10,615 nt of DNA from Pseudomonadota bacterium (GTDB lineage: Bacteria > Pseudomonadota > Alphaproteobacteria > Sphingomonadales > Sphingomonadaceae), in NCBI GenBank assembly GCA_023426225.1, contig JAFABD010000048.1:1-10615 (forward strand). The letters run 5' to 3'. The notes beneath the pieces were generated by a model. That model had not been told where the DNA came from. It made no database searches and worked only from the letters and a program-made list of their open reading frames with translations. The translations under genes and the position numbers were made by a program. Shown piece by piece: positions 5,392 to 10,615 of the stretch (position 1 is the stretch's first letter; every line of letters starts with the position of its first letter).

Positions 5392-8211
5392 TCATCCGGC
5401 GCGCAGGCCGAAGCGCGCATAGTCTTCGTCGATCGCGGGAGCGAGCAGCCGCGCGGCGGCGAGGTCGGCGGCGGCGGCCTGGCGATTGCCGCGCCGCGCC
5501 TCGACCAGGCTGCGCAGAAAGAGCGTTCCCGCGGCGCCCGGGCGCATGTCGAGCGCGGCCTTGAGATCGGCCATCGCCTCGTCGAGCCGGCCGAGCCGCA
5601 GATAGACGAGCGCGCGGCTGTCGAGCGCCTGGGCGGCACCCGATTCGCCCAGTTCGATCGCGCGCGTGCAATCCTTGAGCGCGAGGTCGAGTTCGGTCGC
5701 GTTGAGGCCGCGGATCCAGCAGCGTTCGTTGAGCAGCCCCGACGTGCCCGGCCGCTGTTCGACCGCGGCATTGGCCGCGGCGATGGCGCCGGCGGCGTCG
5801 CCGCTCTGCGACAGCACGTTCGCCTTGATCATCAGATAGCGGGGCGCGTCCCGCCCGCCCTGGTCGATGCGGTCCTGCACCAGCGCCAGCGCATCGGCCG
5901 TGGCGCCGGTCGTCGCCTGAAGCACCGCCAGCCGCGCGATCACGTCGGCGTCGCCCGGATCGAGTTCAAGCGCCGCCTTGAGGTCGGCGACCGCCTGTGC
6001 CCGCTGTCCGAGCGCGCGGTAGAGCCCGGCGCGCTCGACATAGACCTCCTTCGAAGGGGCGAGCGAGACGGCCTTGCCGAAATCGGCGAGCGCCTTGTCG
6101 CGATCGAACAGCAGCGTCAGGAACCGCGCACGATCGACATAGCGCTGGGCATCATCGGGCTTGTCGGCGATGCGCTGGCCGAGCAATTCGAGCGCACGGT
6201 CGAAACGATGCGCGCGGCGCGCGGCGACCACGCCGGTCCAGGGCGGCGGATAGCCGACCGGCGAGCTGATCCGCGGCGCGCGGTTGGCGAGGCCCGCGAG
6301 CGCCGCACGCAGCGGCGCGAAATCGGCGGGCGCGATCTCACGCCCGTTGCGCAGATCCTGGAGGCGGAACAGCACCGCATCGCCTTCGATTCGCGCCGAA
6401 CGGATCGCACGGCTGCCGCCGGGGAGCGTTACATCGACCGTGTCGGCGCCTTCGAGCGTGAAGCCCTTGCCTGCATCGGGGAGCAGGATGCGATAGTCGC
6501 TGATCGTGTTCATCGGCGTGCCGCCGGCGATCGGCACGTCCTTCCAGCTGGTCCGGCTGCGATCGGGGAGCGGCGCGGGCCGGTTGGGAATCAGGTCGAA
6601 GCGATAGCGATCGTCGCCGTGCCGCCAGCGTTGCAGCACCACCCCGGTAAGCGTGATCGTCGCCGACGCATTCGCGGCGTCGTAGCTGACGTTCGAATCG
6701 GCGAGCTTCCATTCGACGCCCAGATTGGGGAGCGCCGCCTGGAGCAGGGCGTTGCGGCCGTCGCGGTCGAGCCGCGTCACCGCCGTCTGCAACGCGCCCG
6801 CCGCCGCGCCGCGCACGACCTGCTTCATCTCGAACACGGCGGGAAGGTTGATGCCGCCGCGCGCGTCGATCGTCAGCGTGGTTCCCGTCCGCGGCACCGC
6901 GGGCGCGCGATTGGGCGCCGCCAGCAGTTCCGCCCCGGCCGCGCGCACGGGCAGCACCCAGCCATAGGGACCGACATCGTCGAGGTCGGCGAGCTGGGTC
7001 GCCTGTCCGGTGCCGTCGAGCCACAGCGTCGTTTCGCCAAGATGCGCGAGCACGAAGACATGGTTGAAGGCGAACGCCGACGGAATCCGTTCGCGCACCA
7101 GGTCGCCATTGTCGAGATTGGCGAGCGCCGGTTCGGCCTCGACCCCCAGCGCATGGAGCAGCGCGAGCAGCAGCAGCGTCTTGGCCTTGCAGTCGCCATA
7201 ACGCGTTTCCCAGGTCTGCGCGGGCGTCTGGGGAACGAGATTTCCGTTCTCCATCCCCTTGTAGAGATAGCGGACCTTTTCCTGCACCAGCGCGAGCGCG
7301 GCGGCGACGCGCTGGCGCGGATCGGATGACGCCGCCGCGATCCGCGCGACCTCGGCCGCGAGCGGGCTCCCGGGGGCGATCAGCCCGTCGGTGCGGTAGA
7401 GCGGCGCCATCACGCGCGACAGGCTGCGCCAGTCGGCGAAGCTGGAGAGTTCGACCGCGGCCGGGGGGTTGAAGCGTCCGGGTGCGGCGGGCGCATGATC
7501 GGGCTGGCGTGCGACGGGGAAACTGAAGCTCAGTTCGTGCCAGCCGCCGACGCGCGTCTCCACCGGCGTCGCGCCCTGCGGATAAACCTTCCAGTACATC
7601 GTCTGCCCTTCGGGCCAGAGCAGCCGCGACCGGCCGAACCCGAGCGGCAGCGGCTGGGCGAGCACCGGCGCCAGCGCGTCGACATTGCCCTGGAGCGCGG
7701 GGTCGCGCACCGTCACCGAATAGCGCACGTCGAGCACGTCGCCGACACGCAGCCCCTCGACCGCAAGCGTCGCGGTTAGGCGGCCGTCGAGCGCGCGCCG
7801 TTCGAGCGCGGTTTCACGGCGAAGGACGGTGAACGGCGCCGCGCCGCCACGCAACGCGTCGATCCGCTGGCCGTCGCGGAGAATGTCGACGCCGTGGACG
7901 ATCAGGTCGCCCTGATCGGGTTGCCACTCAATCGAGACGGTGCCGAGGATGCCCAGTTCCTGCGCCGAGGCAATCCGGCTGGCGCGCTCGGTATAGCGCC
8001 AGACCTGGCCGTCGTTGAGTCGTTGCTGGCTATCGAGCACCAGGAAGGCGGGCGGATTGGGGCCTTGCGGTGCAAATGCCGATGGCGGGGCGGGTTTCAC
8101 CCAGTCGGGCGCGGGCTGATAGAGCGGCTTGTCGCCGGCAAGGGCACCCGGCGCGAATGCCAGCCAACAGCACGACGCCAGCAGCGCCAGCGACCCATTA
8201 CGCAACTTCAT
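5392..8211 (-). CDS. Secreted DUF3857 / transglutaminase-like / TPR protein (copy B)
   Basis: This 939-residue exported protein is a paralogue of the gene downstream and has the same domain order. A signal peptide of about 25 residues ends in FAPGALA before GDKPLYQP. The start ATG at 8209-8211 has a strong GGGGAGG five bases upstream. DUF3857 covers about residues 55-270. The transglutaminase-like domain (~285-400) keeps the triad Cys341 (RYGDCKAK), His384 (FNHVFV) and Asp399 (LWLDGT), with the same 43- and 15-residue spacings as copy A. A beta-rich domain (~440-620) and TPR units (~665-925) follow. Mature-protein cysteines are only 341, 831 (NERCWIRG) and 848 (ALKDCTRAIEL). Across an 84-residue block around the catalytic cysteine I count 59 identities with copy A by hand. 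The rest is clearly more divergent, and silent sites differ, so the duplication is old. The function is unknown; a periplasmic peptide-bond-modifying enzyme with a TPR docking tail is the best inference. Confidence 0.93.
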   Translation of the reverse strand: MKLRNGSLALLASCCWLAFAPGALAGDKPLYQPAPDWVKPAPPSAFAPQGPNPPAFLVLDSQQRLNDGQVWRYTERASRIASAQELGILGTVSIEWQPDQGDLIVHGVDILRDGQRIDALRGGAAPFTVLRRETALERRALDGRLTATLAVEGLRVGDVLDVRYSVTVRDPALQGNVDALAPVLAQPLPLGFGRSRLLWPEGQTMYWKVYPQGATPVETRVGGWHELSFSFPVARQPDHAPAAPGRFNPPAAVELSSFADWRSLSRVMAPLYRTDGLIAPGSPLAAEVARIAAASSDPRQRVAAALALVQEKVRYLYKGMENGNLVPQTPAQTWETRYGDCKAKTLLLLALLHALGVEAEPALANLDNGDLVRERIPSAFAFNHVFVLAHLGETTLWLDGTGQATQLADLDDVGPYGWVLPVRAAGAELLAAPNRAPAVPRTGTTLTIDARGGINLPAVFEMKQVVRGAAAGALQTAVTRLDRDGRNALLQAALPNLGVEWKLADSNVSYDAANASATITLTGVVLQRWRHGDDRYRFDLIPNRPAPLPDRSRTSWKDVPIAGGTPMNTISDYRILLPDAGKGFTLEGADTVDVTLPGGSRAIRSARIEGDAVLFRLQDLRNGREIAPADFAPLRAALAGLANRAPRISSPVGYPPPWTGVVAARRAHRFDRALELLGQRIADKPDDAQRYVDRARFLTLLFDRDKALADFGKAVSLAPSKEVYVERAGLYRALGQRAQAVADLKAALELDPGDADVIARLAVLQATTGATADALALVQDRIDQGGRDAPRYLMIKANVLSQSGDAAGAIAAANAAVEQRPGTSGLLNERCWIRGLNATELDLALKDCTRAIELGESGAAQALDSRALVYLRLGRLDEAMADLKAALDMRPGAAGTLFLRSLVEARRGNRQAAAADLAAARLLAPAIDEDYARFGLRAG

Positions 8212-8216
8212 CGACG

Positions 8217-8223
8217 CCTCCCC
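8217..8223 (-). promoter_or_regulatory. Strong ribosome binding site of DUF3857 copy B
   Basis: GGGGAGG on the minus strand lies five bases before ATG 8211-8209. It is the best Shine-Dalgarno match in the window and confirms the signal-peptide start. Confidence 0.65.
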
Positions 8224-8230
8224 ACCCGGA

Positions 8231-8255
8231 AACGCCGGCGAGGAGGCGCGATTCC
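8231..8255 (-). promoter_or_regulatory. Possible EcfG-type (general stress) promoter before DUF3857 copy B
   Basis: On the minus strand GGAAT (8255-8251) is followed after 16 bases by CGTT (8234-8231). The general stress sigma factor EcfG/SigT of alphaproteobacteria recognises GGAAC and CGTT about this far apart, so this differs at one base of the -35 element. The start of transcription would fall only about 10-14 bases before the ATG, just leaving room for the GGGGAGG site. The resemblance may be chance. Confidence 0.25.
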
Positions 8256-8297
8256 CGACACCGCGTCAAGCACTTCCGTTGCGTTCCGGCCATAATT

Positions 8298-8315
8298 GCG
8301 GCCCGCTGCGGCCGC
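8298..8315. other. GC-rich hairpin just after uvrC, weak terminator candidate
   Basis: GCGGCC-CGCTGC-GGCCGC makes a six-pair all-GC stem with a six-base loop, about 10 bases past the uvrC stop codon. On the minus strand it is followed by AATTATGG, which has no proper T run. It could slow or partly end transcription leaving uvrC before the DUF3857 genes. In DNA this rich in GC such stems also arise by chance. Confidence 0.35.
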
Positions 8316-8325
8316 GGCCCGGGCA

Positions 8326-10248
8326 TCAATGCGCGTGGAAGTGATCGTAGACGAGCTGGGCGACCGCGCGGCTGACCCCCGGCGCGCGCTGAAGGTCGTC
8401 GAGGCTGGCGTTGCGCACCGCGCGCGCGGTGCCGAAATGCAGCAGCAAGGCCTTTTTGCGCGCGGGGCCGATCCCGGGCACTTCGTCGAGCGGGCTGGCG
8501 CCGATCGCCTTGCTGCGCTTTTGCCGGTGGCCGCCGATGACGAAGCGATGCGCCTCGTCACGCAACCGCTGCAGATAGAAGAGCACGGGCGAATTGACCG
8601 GCAGCATCAGTTCGCGGCCGTCCATCAGGTGGAAGACCTCGCGCCCTTCGCGCCCGTGGTGCGGCCCCTTCGCCACGCCGACGAGGCAGACATCCTCGAT
8701 GCCCAGATCCTCGAGCACCGCCATCGCGACGTGGAGCTGGCCGCGTCCGCCGTCGATCAGCACCAGGTCGGGCCAGTCGCCCTGCGCGCGATCGGGATCC
8801 TCGTTCTGCGCACGCGCGAAGCGGCGGCTGAGCATTTCGCGCATCATGCCGTAATCGTCGCCGGCGATCGTTTCGGGGCGCCGGATGTTGAACTTGCGAT
8901 ACTGGTTCTTGCGGAACCCCTCCGGCCCGGCGACGACCATCGCCCCCAGCGCGTGCGTGCCCTGGATATGGCTGTTGTCATAGATCTCGATCCGCTCGGG
9001 CGGTTCGGCGAGGCCGAACAGTTCGGCAACCTCGGCAAGCAGGCGAGCCTGGGTGGTGCCTTCGGCGAGGCGACGGTCGAGCGCCTCCTCGGCGTTGCGG
9101 CGCGCCTGATCGAGCAGGCGGCGGCGCGGGCCGCGCTGCGGCACGCCGATCGCCACCTTGCACCCCGCCCGTTCGGCCAGCGCCTGGGCGAGCAGCTTCA
9201 GATCCTCGAGATTGCGGTCGACGAACACGGTGCGCGGCGGCGGCACCTCCTCGTAGAACTGCATCAGGAACGCGCTCAGCACCTCGTCCTCGGGCACGTC
9301 CTGGGTATGCGCGGGGAAGAAGCTGCGGTGCCCCCAGTTCTGGCCGCCGCGGATGAAGAAGGCCTGGATGCCCATCACCCCGCCCTTGCACGCAAGCGCG
9401 AAGATGTCAGCATCGCCCACGCCCTCCGCGTTGATCGCCTGGCTGCCCTGGATGAAGGTAAGCGCCTTGAGCCGGTCGCGCAGGATCGCGGCAAGCTCGA
9501 AATCGAGCGCCTCGGCCGCCGCCTGCATCTGTTGCCCCAGCTTTTCCTGCACCTTGGTCGATTTGCCGAGCAGGAAATCGCGCGCATCGTCGACCAGCTC
9601 GGCATAGGCGGGCTGGTCGATGCGGCCGACGCAGGGCGCGGAGCAACGACGGATCTGATAGAGCAGGCACGGCCGATCGCGCGTCGCGAAGAAGCTGTCG
9701 GTGCAGCTGCGCAGGAGGAACAGCTTCTGCAGCGCGTTGAGCGTCTTGCGGACCTGGCCCGCGCCGGCGAAGGGGCCGAAATAGTCGCCCTTGAAACGCC
9801 GGGCGCCGCGGTGGAGCTGGACGCGCGCATAGTCATGGTCGCGCCGCAGCAGGATGAAGGGGAAGCTTTTGTCGTCGCGCAGCAGCACATTGTAGGGCGG
9901 GCGGTAACGCTTGATGAGCTGCGCCTCGAGCAGCAGCGCCTCCGCCTCGTTGTTGGTCGTCACGATCGTCATTGACCGCGTCTGCGCGACCATGCGCAGC
10001 AGCCGCTTCGACAGACGGCTGAGCTGGGTATAGTTGGTGACGCGATGCTTGAGCGCCCGCGCCTTGCCGACATAGAGTACGTCGCCCCGGGCATCGTGCA
10101 TGCGATAGACGCCCGGCCGCGCCGGCAGCGTCTTGAGCACGTTGCGGATCGCGGCGACTCCGGTTTCCAGGTCGGGCGCATCGGCGCCGCGCACGGCGAA
10201 GGTGGCGGTTTCCTCGTTGAAGCGGTCGGGAGCGTGGGGATCGGTCAT
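8326..10248 (-). CDS. uvrC: Excinuclease ABC subunit C (UvrC)
   Basis: This 640-residue UvrC is the nuclease that cuts damaged DNA on both sides of a lesion after UvrA and UvrB have marked it. All parts are present. The GIY-YIG domain (about 43-125, with PGVYRM and VLYVGKARALKHR) makes the 3' cut. A cysteine-rich linker has C182, C194, C202 and C206, in the spacing of the four cysteines reported to hold an iron-sulphur cluster in E. coli UvrC. The UVR motif that binds UvrB lies at about 230-265. The RNase H-like domain for the 5' cut has D424 (IEIYDNSH), D499 (LVLIDGG) and H567 (RDEAHRF). A helix-hairpin-helix pair spans about 585-635. The N-terminus carries roughly 25 more residues before GVY than E. 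coli UvrC. The ATG at 10246-10248 has GGGGGA very close in front, so a start inside the extension cannot be excluded. Transcription could continue into the DUF3857 genes. Confidence 0.98.
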   Translation of the reverse strand: MTDPHAPDRFNEETATFAVRGADAPDLETGVAAIRNVLKTLPARPGVYRMHDARGDVLYVGKARALKHRVTNYTQLSRLSKRLLRMVAQTRSMTIVTTNNEAEALLLEAQLIKRYRPPYNVLLRDDKSFPFILLRRDHDYARVQLHRGARRFKGDYFGPFAGAGQVRKTLNALQKLFLLRSCTDSFFATRDRPCLLYQIRRCSAPCVGRIDQPAYAELVDDARDFLLGKSTKVQEKLGQQMQAAAEALDFELAAILRDRLKALTFIQGSQAINAEGVGDADIFALACKGGVMGIQAFFIRGGQNWGHRSFFPAHTQDVPEDEVLSAFLMQFYEEVPPPRTVFVDRNLEDLKLLAQALAERAGCKVAIGVPQRGPRRRLLDQARRNAEEALDRRLAEGTTQARLLAEVAELFGLAEPPERIEIYDNSHIQGTHALGAMVVAGPEGFRKNQYRKFNIRRPETIAGDDYGMMREMLSRRFARAQNEDPDRAQGDWPDLVLIDGGRGQLHVAMAVLEDLGIEDVCLVGVAKGPHHGREGREVFHLMDGRELMLPVNSPVLFYLQRLRDEAHRFVIGGHRQKRSKAIGASPLDEVPGIGPARKKALLLHFGTARAVRNASLDDLQRAPGVSRAVAQLVYDHFHAH

Positions 10249-10307
10249 CGTCCCCCGCGATTTAGGGCGCCCGCGCCGCGCTGGCTACTGTTCGCGCGGC
10301 CAGCCGA

Positions 10308-10511
10308 TCAGTGCGCGGCCTCGTTCGCGATGCGGTCGGCCTCGGCCTCGATCCGGTTCATTTCTGCATCGGCGCGGGCGCGGATCTCGTCGGCGCTGCG
10401 GGCGCCGCCCCAGCCCTCGTGCAGCGCGTGGGCGACGAGCAGCGCGGCGAGCACCAGCGCCAGTCCGGCGCCGAAGCGCAGCCAGCCGATCGGGGAAAGC
10501 GGTCGGGCCAT
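10308..10511 (-). CDS. Small single-pass membrane protein of unknown function
   Basis: This is a 67-residue predicted protein 59 bp upstream of uvrC. Residues ~10-30 (WLRFGAGLALVLAALLVAHA) form one hydrophobic helix after a short, weakly basic N-terminus. Residues ~40-65 are charged and alanine-rich with glutamate and arginine spacing typical of a helix or short coiled coil (SADEIRARADAEMNRIEAEA). Third codon positions are almost all G or C, as in the real genes around it, which supports coding. The ATG at 10509-10511 is the first possible start, because an in-frame TAG lies four codons upstream (10521-10523). No Shine-Dalgarno sequence is visible, so it may be translated weakly or from a leaderless transcript. 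I do not recognise the family. It could be a small envelope protein co-transcribed with uvrC. Confidence 0.62.
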   Translation of the reverse strand: MARPLSPIGWLRFGAGLALVLAALLVAHALHEGWGGARSADEIRARADAEMNRIEAEADRIANEAAH

Positions 10512-10593
10512 GGCGGCGGTCTAGCCGAGGCAACCGCCATCGGGAAGCCGCGACGCACGCCGAACGCCGCCGATGCCGGAAATGCAGAACGCG

Positions 10594-10615
10594 CGCCGGT
10601 CACAACGGACCGGCG
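10594..10615. terminator. Perfect 8-bp inverted repeat at the window edge, possible terminator
   Basis: CGCCGGTC-ACAACG-GACCGGCG is an eight-pair stem with a six-base loop, the strongest hairpin seen in the window. On the minus strand it is followed by CGCGCGTTCTGCATTTCC, which has only a few scattered T residues. What follows on the plus strand lies outside. It probably ends the gene beyond the right edge or separates it from the small membrane protein and uvrC. An operator-type inverted repeat is also possible. Confidence 0.4.

Noticed and set aside
5377..7329. A 650-codon plus-strand frame antisense to DUF3857 copy B
   Set aside because: Same composition and lack of motifs as the other antisense frames. 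The opposite strand is the real gene.
8170..8211. Lipoprotein signal (LASC at residues 11-14) in DUF3857 copy B
   Set aside because: The hydrophobic stretch continues past this cysteine to an ALA cleavage site. The paralogue has no cysteine in its signal peptide, and both share the same mature start GDKPLYQP.
8296..9975. A 559-codon plus-strand frame antisense to uvrC
   Set aside because: It lies fully opposite a complete UvrC and shows no recognisable domain.
10249..10307. GCTGGC/GCCAGC inverted repeat between the small membrane protein gene and uvrC as a terminator
   Set aside because: Only six pairs with a 13-base loop and no T run. Too weak to call.
1..10615. Mobile element, CRISPR array, tRNA or rRNA
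   Set aside because: No transposase or integrase motifs, no regularly spaced direct repeats and no tRNA- or rRNA-like sequence were seen. The few inverted repeats are short isolated hairpins.

Overview
The window is very GC-rich, with third codon positions almost all G or C in the genes. Every gene I can support lies on the minus strand. UvrC and RecO have an alphaproteobacterial look. Together with the GC content and the secreted DUF3857/transglutaminase/TPR proteins, this suggests a sphingomonad (Sphingomonas or a close relative). That placement is inference; there is no rRNA or other taxonomic marker here.

Layout in transcription order (right to left). An 8-bp perfect inverted repeat sits at the right edge (10594-10615). 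Next is a small one-helix membrane protein (10308-10511), then uvrC (8326-10248). Two tandem, full-length, divergent paralogues follow (5392-8211 and 2422-5253). Each has a Sec signal peptide, a DUF3857 region, a transglutaminase-like Cys-His-Asp domain and a C-terminal TPR array. A polysaccharide-deacetylase-family protein (1350s-2299) overlaps by ATGA a CelD/BcsL-type GNAT acyltransferase (393-1352). The last gene is the 5' part of recO (1-345), which starts with GTG and runs off the left edge. There is no gene-free stretch over about 140 bases. The gaps are 59, 114, 138, 122 and 47 bp, plus one 4-bp overlap.

How the genes may work together. uvrC and recO are housekeeping DNA-repair genes that bracket four genes with an envelope flavour. 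The two DUF3857 proteins are predicted to be exported to the periplasm, where a transglutaminase fold could cleave, cross-link or transfer acyl groups on peptides. The deacetylase and acyltransferase look cytoplasmic and translationally coupled, and would most simply modify a sugar or glycan precursor. Whether these two pairs form one pathway is not shown by the sequence; they are separated by a 122-bp leader containing a hairpin.

The most interesting material is the tandem DUF3857 pair. The catalytic triad spacing is identical in both. The mature N-terminus is conserved. Each mature protein has exactly three cysteines, at homologous places: the catalytic one and a pair 17 residues apart in a TPR unit. 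No mobile elements, tRNAs, rRNAs or CRISPR arrays are visible.
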